DNA of 64,000 nt, from contig CAWADP010000009.1 of NCBI GenBank assembly GCA_963780805.1, positions 186,001 to 250,000 on the forward strand, in the 5' to 3' direction. Source of the DNA: JASHVB01 sp963780805 (GTDB lineage: Bacteria; Pseudomonadota; Alphaproteobacteria; Acetobacterales; Acetobacteraceae). Shown one piece after another: positions 17,147 through 26,366 of the stretch; position 1 is the first letter of the stretch, and every line of letters begins with the position of its first letter. A program made the translations under genes and the position numbers. The notes below the pieces were generated by a model. It made no database searches. It saw only the letters and a list, made by a program, of their open reading frames with translations, and was not told where the DNA came from.

Positions 17147-17547
17147 CGCCGTCAGCCTTCGGGACCCTGTCGAACTTTGCAGAACCTGAAAGTCCGCTTT
17201 TCACCCAAAAGCGGCTGCTCAGAGCAATGTCGCCGCGCGGGATCGGGGCGGTTTGCGGTGGCGAGAGCAGGTCAACGACAGGCGCTGCCGGTCAAAACTA
17301 TCCGGCAAGCGCGTCGGCCGCGCACCGCTCCCCCTGTCCGGGGGTATGTCCCCAACTCAGCCCCAAAGCCTGTGCGATTCTCAACACGCCGCTCGAGGAA
17401 TGCGATCCCGAGACCCTGGAGCCGCTGTTTGCCACACTCGCCCGGGGATCCTGCCATCCCGATTCGAGTCAGAACTCCCCCTCTCAACAGGTCGTGATCC
17501 CGCAGCTGTCTCTCGCTTCGGGCCCCGCCGTCCGGTAACAAGGCGGC
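17147..17547. other. upstream region of the histidine kinase gene
   Basis: Non-coding as far as can be seen. It contains a perfect 8-base hairpin at 17194-17214 (CCGCTTTT, five-base loop, AAAAGCGG). No convincing promoter pair was found before the kinase gene at 17548. Confidence 0.4.
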
Positions 17548-19983
17548 ATGACCGAAACGACACAGCACGAGCCTGAGTCGGCAGCAGAGGCCGCAGCCGC
17601 GCTGCGGGACTTCCCGATGGACCGGGACGAGATCCTCACTCTGGCCGAACTGTCCGAAGGCATCGGCCTCTGGCACCTCGACCTGGCCAACCTCATGCTG
17701 AGCGGGACGCCGCAATTCTTCCGCATGATGGGGCTGCCGCCGGCGTCGCATCCTGTGCCGCTCGAAGTCACCAAGGCGTTGCGCCATCCCGAGGATCGCG
17801 ACCGGGTCCAGGAGACCTACCGGCACGCCATGGACAGCGTCGTGGGCCGCTGCGAGGTCACCTTCCGAATCGTCCGCCCCAGCGGCGAAATCCGCTGGAT
17901 CCATGGTCGCGGCCGCGTGATCCGCGACGCCACCGGCCGGCCCGTCCGCTTCACCGGCGTCAACGTCGACGTGACGGAGAGCAAGCGCTCGGAAGCTGCG
18001 CTGCGCGAAAGCGAGGTCCGCTTTCGCCGCGTGTTCGAGCAAAGCCCTCTGGGCAAGGTCACTGTCGGCATCGACTACCGCCTGCGCGAGGTCAACCCAG
18101 CCCTTTGCTCCATGCTCGGCCATAGCGCCGAAGATCTGATTGGCCGCAGCATCCTCGACGTCGTTCATCCGGATGATCGTGCACTGTGCACCGCGGCCGG
18201 CGAAGCTCTCCGCCGTGGCGCGGTTCCCCAGGCGCAGTTCGAGGCCCGTTACGTCCGTAGCTCGGGTGAGTCGTTATGGGTGAACGTCACGGTCGCGCCG
18301 ATCCGCAGCCCGGACGGCGACACCCTGCATTTCCTCGGCATCATCGAGGATTTCGACGAGCGCAAGCGGATGACCCAGGCGCTGCAGGATAGCGAACGCC
18401 GCCTGCGCGAGCTGAATGAGCAGTTGGGACAAGCGGCAGAGGAACGCGCCCGCGAGCTCGCCTCCAGCCAGGCGCAGTTGCAGGCGTTTTTCGACAACTC
18501 GCCGGACTGGCTGACGCTGGTCCGCGCCTCACCCGACGGCCAATTCACCTTCGTCGATGTCAATCCAACCACCGAAGTCGCCTATGGCCGGCCGCGCGCT
18601 CAGATCGTGGAGCATCCGGTCGAGGAGGTGCTGGGCGCCGACCAGGCGCAGGTGCCGCTGCACTATTTCCGCGAATGCGTTCGCACCGGTACGACACAGC
18701 GCTACCAGGCGCACCGCACGCTGGCCGGCCGTACCACCACCATCGACGTGATGTTCGTGCCGGTGCCGCCGCACGACGACAGCCCGGACCGCTACATCAT
18801 CACCACCGCACGCGACCTGACAGAACATGAGCAGTTGGAAGCGCAGCTCCGCCAGGCACAGAAGATGGAGGCGATCGGCAAGCTGACCGGCGGCGTGGCT
18901 CACGACTTCAACAATTTGCTCGCCGTCATTACGGGCAATGCCGAGTTGGCCAGGCGGCGCCCGGAATCGCAGACGCCGCGGCGGATGGACAACATCCTGC
19001 GCGCCAGCGAGCGCGGCGTCGCGCTGACGCGGCAGTTGCTGTCCTTTTCGCGCCGCCAGTCGACGAACCCGCAGATTATCGACCTGCGCACCGAGGTGCC
19101 GCGGGTCGCCGAGATGCTGCGCGTGTCGCTGCGCGCCGGCGTCCGCCTGGCGGTGACGGTGGGGGACGACGTTTGGCCGATCGAGGCCGACCTCGCGGAG
19201 TTCGAGATCGCACTGCTGAACCTGGCCGCGAATGCGCGTGACGCGATGCCGCAAGGGGGCATTTTCGCCATCGACGTGCGCAACGCAAACCCGCCCGGCC
19301 GCAGCGCGACGCCGGAGGCCGAGCATGTGACGATCACCGTGGACGATACAGGCACCGGCATCCCGCCCGAGGTGCTCGGCAAGGTGTTCGATCCGTTCTT
19401 CACCACCAAGCAGCCCGGCGAGGGAACCGGCCTCGGCCTGAGCCAGGTCTACGGTTTCGCGCGGCAATCCGGTGGGGAGGCCAGCATCGACAGTGCGCCG
19501 GGACGCGGCACGACGGTCACGCTGCGTTTGCCGCGGGCGCGCCGGTCCGTTGCGCCGGCCGATGCGGAAGCCGTCTCCCCGACGACAGCGCAGCGACACG
19601 AGCGGATTCTGTTGGTCGAGGACAACCCGGAAGTGGCTTTGGTCACCGCCCAGATGCTGCGGTCCATGGGCTTCGCGGTGGAGGTGGCCAACCGCGCCCG
19701 CAAGGCGCTTGCTCGGCTGGACGCGGGCCAACGCTTCGATCTGTTGCTGAGCGACGTGGTGATGCCGGATGGCGTGACCGGGCTCGATCTCGCACGCGCG
19801 GTCCGGCAGCGGTATCCGGCGCTGCCCATTATCCTGATGTCCGGCTACAACGACGTCGTGACCGGTGGCGAGACGGGCTTCCAGGTGCTGCGCAAGCCGG
19901 TGCCGTTCAAGGAACTGTTCCGCAGCGTCTCCGCCGGTCTGGATCGCGTTGCGGCACGGGAGCCGGTGGAGAGCGGAGCGTGA
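17548..19983 (+). CDS. hybrid PAS-domain sensor histidine kinase with C-terminal receiver
   Basis: An 811-residue cytosolic hybrid kinase with no membrane segment or signal peptide, so it senses an internal signal. Order: PAS domains at about 25-150, 150-280 and 310-425, with a short coiled coil (RRLRELNEQLGQAAEERARE) between the second and third. A HisKA-type dimerisation helix follows, with phospho-acceptor His452 in GGVAHDFNNLL. The HATPase domain has N-box LNLAANARDAMP, DDTGTGIP and GEGTGLGLS. A receiver domain near 690-800 has Asp736 in LLSDVVMPDG and the usual Lys in LRKPVPF. Histidine kinases of this GGVAHDFNN type often pass phosphate to separate regulators; none is adjacent, so its target is unknown. 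Confidence 0.93.
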   Translation: MTETTQHEPESAAEAAAALRDFPMDRDEILTLAELSEGIGLWHLDLANLMLSGTPQFFRMMGLPPASHPVPLEVTKALRHPEDRDRVQETYRHAMDSVVGRCEVTFRIVRPSGEIRWIHGRGRVIRDATGRPVRFTGVNVDVTESKRSEAALRESEVRFRRVFEQSPLGKVTVGIDYRLREVNPALCSMLGHSAEDLIGRSILDVVHPDDRALCTAAGEALRRGAVPQAQFEARYVRSSGESLWVNVTVAPIRSPDGDTLHFLGIIEDFDERKRMTQALQDSERRLRELNEQLGQAAEERARELASSQAQLQAFFDNSPDWLTLVRASPDGQFTFVDVNPTTEVAYGRPRAQIVEHPVEEVLGADQAQVPLHYFRECVRTGTTQRYQAHRTLAGRTTTIDVMFVPVPPHDDSPDRYIITTARDLTEHEQLEAQLRQAQKMEAIGKLTGGVAHDFNNLLAVITGNAELARRRPESQTPRRMDNILRASERGVALTRQLLSFSRRQSTNPQIIDLRTEVPRVAEMLRVSLRAGVRLAVTVGDDVWPIEADLAEFEIALLNLAANARDAMPQGGIFAIDVRNANPPGRSATPEAEHVTITVDDTGTGIPPEVLGKVFDPFFTTKQPGEGTGLGLSQVYGFARQSGGEASIDSAPGRGTTVTLRLPRARRSVAPADAEAVSPTTAQRHERILLVEDNPEVALVTAQMLRSMGFAVEVANRARKALARLDAGQRFDLLLSDVVMPDGVTGLDLARAVRQRYPALPIILMSGYNDVVTGGETGFQVLRKPVPFKELFRSVSAGLDRVAAREPVESGA

Positions 19984-19991
19984 TCCGCGCG

Positions 19992-20072
19992 CTACGCCGC
20001 GATCGGCAACAGCGCCGCCCAGAGTGCCACCAGGCCTGCCGCGATCGCCGCCGCAATCAACATCTGTCGCAT
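19992..20072 (-). CDS. possible 26-residue hydrophobic peptide
   Basis: The frame MRQMLIAAAIAAGLVALWAALLPIAA would be a single membrane helix with a basic N-terminus. GAGGA lies nine bases before the ATG. It is convergent with the kinase gene. It could equally be the chance end of a longer non-coding frame. Confidence 0.25.
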   Translation of the reverse strand: MRQMLIAAAIAAGLVALWAALLPIAA

Positions 20073-20489
20073 GACCCTGCGTCCTCGGTGGGGTTGGCGG
20101 ACGGGGGAGACGACATCGCTGCCCACGGTGCTGTCGGGTGCTGCAACCCTTCGCAGGTTCCGCATCGGCTGCATTGCCGCCAATTCCCCCATGGCTCCGG
20201 TGTCGCCCGGCGCCCTTTGTGTAGTTAGTGAAGGCGGGGGAGTGCCGACAACATCGAAATGAGTTGGCCGGTTTGGTGGAGGAAGGGCGGCTGCTTTTGG
20301 GTGGCTAATGGGGCAGGCGATCCCGGAAATTACCCCGCCAATTTTCGGCTCCGGAGTCGTTTGGCTTGGAGGCCGCGGCGAGCGGGGGGCGTCTGGTTTC
20401 ATCTGGTTGCGAGCCTGCTGCCGCATGACGCCGCAATTGGCTGACCAATAATCACATCGCCCCCGAGCCGGGCGTCGTGTTCCGTGAGG
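20073..20489. other. 417-base region with no recognised gene
   Basis: Lies between the possible small peptide gene and the intron fragment. No motif, repeat or RNA recognised. It may include the eroded junction at which the 5' part of the group II intron was lost. Confidence 0.35.
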
Positions 20490-20944
20490 GGCAGGGCGAA
20501 GCGGCGTGGCAAGTTCCTGCTCTGGCGGTTGGTCCGCTTCGCGGCCCAACCCCGGCGTGATCGGCTGTAGGCGAAGCTTGTGGCGCTGAAGAAGGAACTG
20601 CGGCGGCGGATGCACCGGCCGATCCCTCGACAGGGGGAGTGGCTGCGGGGGGTGGTAGCGGGTGGTTCAACTACCACGCCGTGCCGACCAACACCCGATC
20701 TCTCCAGACTTTCCGGGACTGCGTGGTCCGGCTCTGGTGGCGTGCGCTTCGGCGGCGCGGCTAGCGCGACAAGACCACGTGGGAGCGGATGAAGCGGCTG
20801 GCAGATGACTACCTGCCGAAGCCGCGCATCCTGCATCCCTGGCCGGAGCAACGGTTCGCCGTCAAACATCCGAGGTGGGAGCCGTATGCGGAAGCCGCAC
20901 GTACGGTTCTGTGCGGGGGGCGCGCCGTAAGGTGCGTCCCTACC
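20490..20944 (+). mobile_element. ltrA: 3' fragment of a group II intron with degraded maturase
   Basis: Translation pieces match the C-terminus (thumb, maturase and DNA-binding region) of group II intron reverse transcriptases: RGKFLLWRL, then ELRRRMHRPIPRQGEWLRGVV, then WFNYHAVPTNTRSLQTF, then TTWERMKRLADDYLPKPRILHPW, then RFAVKHPRWEPYAEA. The frame is broken: a TAG after the first piece (near 20547), a one-base shift at about 20660 between the VVAG and WFNY pieces, and another in-frame TAG near 20761 before RDKTTW. The reverse-transcriptase core and the whole 5' ribozyme are missing, so the element cannot move or splice. It ends in a recognisable domain V/VI. Confidence 0.8.
20879..20943 (+). 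ncRNA. group II intron domains V and VI
   Basis: Domain V at 20879-20909 starts GAGCCGTATGCGG and closes with CCGCACGTACGGTTC, the conserved hairpin of bacterial group II introns. Domain VI follows as a 10-base hairpin with two G-U pairs (20917-20926 with 20931-20940, loop GTAA). The intron's 3' end is then expected at about 20943. It overlaps the last maturase codons, as is common. Confidence 0.75.
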
Positions 20945-21030
20945 GCGATTCAGTCTGGTATCGGTCCGATCGTGTCATCCGTGCCCGGAGCGGCGCCCAT
21001 CGCCGGCGCGACTACGTCACGCCCGAGGCA

Positions 21031-21645
21031 TCAGGCGCCCAGGTTGATGACCTCGACACGCCGGTTGCGCGGCTCCGGCGTCTGCGGCGGGGTGTGCACC
21101 AACAGCCCCTTCTCACCCATGCCCACCGCCTGGAGCCGTACGGGGGGCACGCCGTACTTGCTCTCGATGTAGCTCACGACAGCGTCGGCGCGCTGCTGCG
21201 ATAGCGACTGGTTGTACGGCTGCGAGCCCACGGTATCGGTATGGCCCTCAACGCGGAACCGATAGCTCGCCAGTGCGCTGCTGGACAGCGCCTTGCCGAG
21301 TTGGTCCAGCGTCGTCATCGCCTGTGGCGTCAGCTCCGCTGATCCATTGGGGAAATCGACCGTCAGGTTCACCGACGGTCCGGCCGCCTGGGCCGGCGGT
21401 GCCGCCATCGGCTTCGTGGCGGCGACGTGCGTCGTGCCCGCCGCGGTCGGAACGATCTGTTGCGGCGATGCCGCCTCACCGGACGGCGGCGCGAGACGAA
21501 TGCCCCGCGTGCCGCCTCCCGTCAGGTTGCCCGTCGGCTTCAGGGAGTTAATGATCTGATCGGCCGAGGGATTGCTCTGGGCCAAAGCTGGGGCTGCCGC
21601 GAATATCAGCGGGGCTGCGATCACGGATGCAATGAGTCCGCGCAC
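21031..21645 (-). CDS. OmpA-family peptidoglycan-binding protein
   Basis: A 204-residue exported protein. A signal peptide (MRGLIASVIAAPLIF, cleavage after APALA) leads to a linker and then a C-terminal OmpA domain: VDFPNGSAELTPQ, FRVEGHTDTVG with the peptidoglycan-binding residues, LSQQRADAVVSYI, and PEPRNRRVEV. The start is taken as GTG at 21645 because GGAGGAG stands seven bases before it and it opens exactly at the signal peptide; the ATG at 21681 has neither. It lies 102 bases after the methyltransferase gene on the same strand, at the end of the T6SS block. It may anchor or accompany the secretion apparatus, or be unrelated. Confidence 0.88.
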   Translation of the reverse strand: MRGLIASVIAAPLIFAAAPALAQSNPSADQIINSLKPTGNLTGGGTRGIRLAPPSGEAASPQQIVPTAAGTTHVAATKPMAAPPAQAAGPSVNLTVDFPNGSAELTPQAMTTLDQLGKALSSSALASYRFRVEGHTDTVGSQPYNQSLSQQRADAVVSYIESKYGVPPVRLQAVGMGEKGLLVHTPPQTPEPRNRRVEVINLGA

Positions 21646-21747
21646 GGTCAGTCTCCTCCAATCGTCATGCATTGCTTCCATATAGCACAGAAATGAACCT
21701 GTGCGAAGAAATTGGAACAGGCTCCGCGCAGGCGAAATTGTGCGCGT

Positions 21748-23253
21748 TCACAACACGCCGGCGGCCCGCAGCCGGGGCAGCTTGTTCTCGATCGAGGCGG
21801 TCAGCACCTCGCGCAGCTTCGCCTCGTCGGTCACGGTGATCGCGCGCGCAAAATGCCGGACCAGTTCATCCACGCTTCCGGCACCGTCCATTGTCCGCTC
21901 CAGCACGATCAGGTCGAGCACCGTGGCCGGCACCGGCGTCCCCATGCGGTGGCTGGCCGCCGCCAGCGCCCGATCGGCCTTCTCGGTCTGCATCAGCCGG
22001 CGCGCCGCCACGGCGTTGAAGCGCTGCGCTGCCGGCGAGGGTGCCGCCGTCGGCCGCAACGCCGGATCGGCCAAGTCGGCCCCCACCAGCATGCCGATCA
22101 GCTCCGCCGGGTTGTCCCGAGTGCCCTCGACCTCCGGCAGCCGCAGCAGATCGGCTACCAGGCGCGGCCCATCGGCCAGCGCCCGGGCAACCGGCTGGTA
22201 GAATTTGGGATTGAGCGCGCCCTTGCCGGCAGGAACTTCGACCTCCACAGGCAGGTCCTGGGGTCGGATGTGCAACCCGATGGTCACCGCCATCAGCGCT
22301 GCATCGCGCTGTCGCGGCGACAGCCGGCGGGCGCCGCGAACATAAACGTCGTGACGCAGCATCTGGTCCAGGCAATGGTCCTTGATCAGTTCGCGCAGCA
22401 ACGGATCGTCGAACCTTTGCGCCAGCTCGCGTTGCTCTGCGCTGAATGTCAGTTCGGGGAAATTGTCGTGCAATTGCGACGAACCGACCCATTCCAGCTT
22501 GGCACCCGCCATCGCCTCGGCGACATCGGCCATGAAGCACGGCGCCCACGCTTCGTTCATGTACTCGTGGGTCAGATACGCGAGCGGCATCTCCCCCAGC
22601 CGCTCCATCAGCGTATGCGCCAGCTTGGAGCGGCGCAATTGCAGCGCCTCGGCCTGGAAAAGGTCGCGGACGAACTTCAGTCCCTCCGCTGCCTGGCGGT
22701 CACTGCGGCCGGCGCGCTGGCGGCCCACCGTGCGCACCAGACGCTGCAAGCCCAACAAGGTGCCCCAGGCCGGCATCGCGTTGTAGCTGACATGCACCGC
22801 CCCGCCCGGCCGCACCTTGTCGCGCAGCAGCCTCACGATGCCCGCCTTGACGTTCGCCGGTACCCACGACCAGACGCCGTGCAGCGACACGAAATCCGCC
22901 ATCGGCATCGACCGACCCACCGCATCGTCGGCCAGCGTGGCGAGATCCGCCTCGACGAAGGCGATGTTGGTCAGCCCGGCCTCGGCCGCCCATTCGCGCG
23001 CGGTGGCAACGTGCGCCGGATTGAAGTCGACCGCCGTCACCCGCCAGCCAGGATTGCTTGCGGCCGTCGCCATGGCACCGAAACCGTGGCCACACCCCAG
23101 CTCGAGATAGCTCACGTCGTCGTCCGCGGCGGGCATCGGCGAGGCCACCCCGCTCAACAGGCACGCGAGCGCCACGATCGTGGGCGACTGCTGGCGGTAC
23201 CAGCCGGTGAGATAAGTGATGTCCGTGACATAGCCGCCGCCCCAGCCACTCAT
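21748..23253 (-). CDS. class I SAM-dependent methyltransferase with methyltransferase regulatory domain
   Basis: A 501-residue protein. The N-terminal Rossmann methyltransferase has motif I YLELGCGHGFGAM near residue 50 and an acidic motif II end (VTAVDFNPAH). A second domain follows from about 210, of the type annotated as methyltransferase regulatory domain (FLAYLTHEYMNE-like start, then RREL-type helices with RHDVYVRGARRLS), and a C-terminal helical part. Its ATG overlaps the tssG stop as ATGA, so it is translationally coupled to a baseplate gene. The substrate is not known. Co-translation suggests it modifies a T6SS component or is carried with the system; that is inference. Confidence 0.82.
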   Translation of the reverse strand: MSGWGGGYVTDITYLTGWYRQQSPTIVALACLLSGVASPMPAADDDVSYLELGCGHGFGAMATAASNPGWRVTAVDFNPAHVATAREWAAEAGLTNIAFVEADLATLADDAVGRSMPMADFVSLHGVWSWVPANVKAGIVRLLRDKVRPGGAVHVSYNAMPAWGTLLGLQRLVRTVGRQRAGRSDRQAAEGLKFVRDLFQAEALQLRRSKLAHTLMERLGEMPLAYLTHEYMNEAWAPCFMADVAEAMAGAKLEWVGSSQLHDNFPELTFSAEQRELAQRFDDPLLRELIKDHCLDQMLRHDVYVRGARRLSPRQRDAALMAVTIGLHIRPQDLPVEVEVPAGKGALNPKFYQPVARALADGPRLVADLLRLPEVEGTRDNPAELIGMLVGADLADPALRPTAAPSPAAQRFNAVAARRLMQTEKADRALAAASHRMGTPVPATVLDLIVLERTMDGAGSVDELVRHFARAITVTDEAKLREVLTASIENKLPRLRAAGVL

Positions 23254-24293
23254 GCCGCCGCAACTCCCCCAACGACGCGCTGCGCCTCGATCACCTCCGC
23301 CTCGAACACGGCATCGGCCGCATCGCCGCGCGGCAGTATGGAGCCGGGCGGACCCGGCAGCCACGTGTTCCATCCTAACCGTGGCGATGGCGCGTCGTCG
23401 CCAAGACGCAGCGGCGGCACGTCCCGCGCCGCCAGGATGGGGTTCACCGCGAACCCCAGCTCAAATCCGACATAGGCGCGAGTCAGCGCCACCATCCGAT
23501 GCAACGCCAGGCGATCTGGCAGCAACTGCTGAAACCCGGCCCGGTCCAACGGCCCGATCCGCAGCACGAACCGCGCCTGCGGATCCCAGGCGCGCACCCC
23601 GGCCGCGGCATCCATGCCGAGCCGGCTGAACGCACCGTGCACGCCAATTCGGGTCTGCTGATCCACCGGCAGGTTCAGCCAGGCACCGGCGAATTCCTCA
23701 ACCTGCACGTGCATGCCGAGCCAGTCGGACAGCATCGTCCCCAACCGGTCCGCGGAACGTGGCCGCATTGCGAACAAGCCCGCATAATGCAGGATCGGAT
23801 CGGCACCTGCCAACAGCCGCGACGCCAGGTGCCCGGTGCCGAAGCCGGTCAGCGCCAGCAGCGTCTGCGTCACGGAATCCGTCGCGTCCGGCCCACGCAA
23901 CGCCGCCGCCTCCGCCGCCCGTGCCGGCCGGTACTTCATCGCCGCACGGGCAAAAAACCCGACAAATCGATGGCCCAGCAGATCGAGGAACTCATGCAGC
24001 GCCGTGGACCGGTTGCGCCGCGTCTGCGTCACGATCTCGGAATACGAACGCGGCAACACCCCCGATGGCCCAGTGAGCCCGATCATCCCGACCGTCAGCT
24101 CGGGCTGCGGGCCGCGCGCATCCACCTCCAACACGTCCGCGGGCGGATAAACCAACCCACTCGGGGTGCGAAATCGCATCACCTCGGCTGGATCATCCGC
24201 GCGCCTCGCCCTCGCCAGCACCCGGACCGCGGCATCGAACCGAAACCGCCTCGGCGCCGCTGCCAGCCCGGCCAGCACGGAGCGCGCCCTCAT
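23250..24293 (-). CDS. tssG: type VI secretion baseplate subunit TssG
   Basis: A 347-residue wedge protein of the T6SS baseplate, which with TssF and TssE forms the wedge around VgrG. Family features are FRFDAAVRVLAR near the start, VMRFRTP, the ELTVGMIGLTGPSGVLPRSYSE block, LHEFLDLLGHRFVGFFARA and RLGTMLSDWLGMHVQVEEF. The start at 24293 begins MRARSVLAGL. The open frame continues 62 codons upstream through the palindromic spacer, without similarity. The stop overlaps the downstream methyltransferase start. Confidence 0.93.
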   Translation of the reverse strand: MRARSVLAGLAAAPRRFRFDAAVRVLARARRADDPAEVMRFRTPSGLVYPPADVLEVDARGPQPELTVGMIGLTGPSGVLPRSYSEIVTQTRRNRSTALHEFLDLLGHRFVGFFARAAMKYRPARAAEAAALRGPDATDSVTQTLLALTGFGTGHLASRLLAGADPILHYAGLFAMRPRSADRLGTMLSDWLGMHVQVEEFAGAWLNLPVDQQTRIGVHGAFSRLGMDAAAGVRAWDPQARFVLRIGPLDRAGFQQLLPDRLALHRMVALTRAYVGFELGFAVNPILAARDVPPLRLGDDAPSPRLGWNTWLPGPPGSILPRGDAADAVFEAEVIEAQRVVGGVAAA

Positions 24294-24488
24294 GCCCGTG
24301 GCCCTTGGCCTGTGGGGTGGGGAAGCAAGGCGAGGGGGACGCTGTCCCCCTCGACCCCCTGCCAGGGGACAGTCGTCCCCTGGACCCCTCTCGCCGCACC
24401 AAACGGATGGGTTCCAAGGGGCGTCGCCCCTGGTGGGGGGACCAGGGGCAACGCCTCCCTGGTCTTGCTCCCATCTCACAGACCATGG
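24294..24488. repeat. GC-rich nested palindromic repeat between tssF and tssG (family B, copy 2)
   Basis: Contains stacked inverted repeats such as GAGGGGGACGCTGTCCCCCTC, CCAGGGGACAGTCGTCCCCTGG and CCAAGGGGCGTCGCCCCTGG. It resembles the element at 11524-11681. It lies inside the T6SS operon and would form several strong RNA hairpins in the transcript. Confidence 0.6.
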
Positions 24489-26366
24489 TCATACGAGCAC
24501 GCGGGTGCCGCTGCGGGCGGCCCAGGCGGCGGCGGTGCCGGGGCGGCCGCGGAGGGTGACGGTGGTGCGGGTGAAGCTGTTGATGGTGCCGTGCAGTGCC
24601 AGGAAGTTTTCGAGCACCGACGCCAGCAGATAGAGGCCGGAGGCTTGCCAGGTGCGTGGTTCGAACTCGATGGTGACGTCGAGTCCACGGCAGAAGGCGC
24701 CGGAGCGGCCCGGCGCACGGGCGGTGCCGGGACGCGAGGAGATGCTGCTGATGGCGTCGATGGCGCTGCGGGTTTCCGCGGTTTCCCGCACGTCGTAGAG
24801 GCGGAGGATTTCCTTCAGCGCGTTGGCCCCGTCGCTCCCGCCGGTGACGGCGAGGTGGCCGAGCGACAGGTGCGATATCAGGCGCCAGAAGCCGCGTTCG
24901 CGCAGGGGCGGGCGGAGGGTGGTGGTGGGTGGCGTTACAGCCCGGATGGCGGCGACGGCGGCGGCGCCCTCGACGAGCCGGAGGGTGGGGTGGCCGCCGC
25001 CGAAAGGCAGGTCGGTCGGCAGGTCGCGGTTGAGGCAGAGGGCGTCGACCGAGAGGACGGTGTCGGCGGGTTTATCGGGGTCGAACTGGGGGTCGTGCGG
25101 GGCGATGAAGGCCTCGGTGCCGGGGACACCGGGCGAGGCGGTGCGGCGGGCAACGTGGTAGAAGCCGCCCGGTGTGGCCCCGCCCGGGCCGGACGAGCCT
25201 TGGTTGGACGGGGCTGATGCCTGGCCGAGCAGGGTGGCGGCGGTTTCGGATTCACTCAGACGGTAGAACGGTCGCCACGGGCGGAAGGAGCCGTCGGGCA
25301 GGGTTTCGCGCACGCGGTCCACGCTCCAGACCTCGGCGGCGCGGGGCCGGCGGGCATCGGGGACGATGCGGTATTCGGTATCTGTGTGGGACAGGCGGAT
25401 CGGCTCGCAGCGTTGCGGGAATAGGTTGACCAGTGGGGTGCAGCCGAGGGCGAGCGCGGATTGGCCGATGCTGCGTTCAAGTTCCGGGGCGGGCCGGTTG
25501 AGATAGACGAAAATCTCCAGCCGGTTGCCGGCCGAAACCAGCGTCTTGGTGTCGATCCGGCTGAAGTCGAGGAACAGGAATTTCTCCGGGAAAGCGAAGT
25601 ATTCGGTCAGCAGGCGGAAGCCGGAGAAGCCGCGGGCGGACCAGGGCAGCAGGGCTTCCTGAGGGGCGAAGCCGACGGGTGTGATGCTGGTTGGCGGGAC
25701 GATGACGGGGGCGGGGTCCACGGCGTTGTTGGCATAGGCGACGGAGATCGCATGGCCGCACAGCAATTCGTAGAGCGGCAGGGTCTGGTTGGCCGGGCCA
25801 CGCAGGAAGAAGCGCAGGCGGTCGACGCCGAGCTGTTGAAACGTCATCTCGGGAGACAGGCATTTCAGCGTGATGCGGAGTACGCCACCGGCGCCGGCGG
25901 CGGCGGGGTTGGCGGGCGCGACGATCGGCAGGCCGGACAGCCGCACGTTCTCCACCTCGATCGGCCAGAGGGTGACGGCGCTGGTGGAGCGATAGCGCAG
26001 AGCTTCGCCGTGCACCGGTTCGGTATCGACCGCGATCCCCGCGGGCAGGCGGGCGGGAAGCGACAGCTCGGTCTGGCAGTCGAGCTGCACCACCATGCAG
26101 GACGGCATGGGCGCGAGGTAGTGCGGGTAGAGCAGGCCGAGCAGGGAGTCGGTGAGCTCGGGGAATTCGTCGTCGAGGCGGTGCTGCACGCGGCCGGCGA
26201 GGAAGGCGACGCCTTCCAGCAGGCGGGCGACGTGCGGGTCGTCCACCGCATCGGCCGAGAGGCGCAAGCGGCCGGCGATCTTCGGGTGGGTATCGGCGAA
26301 TTCCGCGGCCAGGCGTTTGATGGCTGCCAGTTCGCGGTCGTAGTAGGGAAGGAGGGTGTCGGACAT
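24489..26366 (-). CDS. tssF: type VI secretion baseplate subunit TssF
   Basis: A 625-residue baseplate wedge protein, full length for the family. It opens MSDTLLPYYDRELAAIKRLAAEFA, followed by HPKIAGRLRL, DPHVARLLEGVAFLAGRV and the LLYPHYLAPMPSC block. All are diagnostic of TssF (ImpG/VasA). The middle keeps FPEKFLFLDFSR and the C-terminal part keeps FWRLISHLSLGHLA and LASVLENFLALHGTINSF. It sits between tssE and tssG, separated from each by palindromic repeats rather than overlapping. Confidence 0.95.
   Translation of the reverse strand: MSDTLLPYYDRELAAIKRLAAEFADTHPKIAGRLRLSADAVDDPHVARLLEGVAFLAGRVQHRLDDEFPELTDSLLGLLYPHYLAPMPSCMVVQLDCQTELSLPARLPAGIAVDTEPVHGEALRYRSTSAVTLWPIEVENVRLSGLPIVAPANPAAAGAGGVLRITLKCLSPEMTFQQLGVDRLRFFLRGPANQTLPLYELLCGHAISVAYANNAVDPAPVIVPPTSITPVGFAPQEALLPWSARGFSGFRLLTEYFAFPEKFLFLDFSRIDTKTLVSAGNRLEIFVYLNRPAPELERSIGQSALALGCTPLVNLFPQRCEPIRLSHTDTEYRIVPDARRPRAAEVWSVDRVRETLPDGSFRPWRPFYRLSESETAATLLGQASAPSNQGSSGPGGATPGGFYHVARRTASPGVPGTEAFIAPHDPQFDPDKPADTVLSVDALCLNRDLPTDLPFGGGHPTLRLVEGAAAVAAIRAVTPPTTTLRPPLRERGFWRLISHLSLGHLAVTGGSDGANALKEILRLYDVRETAETRSAIDAISSISSRPGTARAPGRSGAFCRGLDVTIEFEPRTWQASGLYLLASVLENFLALHGTINSFTRTTVTLRGRPGTAAAWAARSGTRVLV

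Noticed and set aside
21712..25217. two plus-strand open frames of more than 570 residues
   Set aside because: Antisense shadows of the methyltransferase, tssG and tssF; high GC makes long empty frames common.
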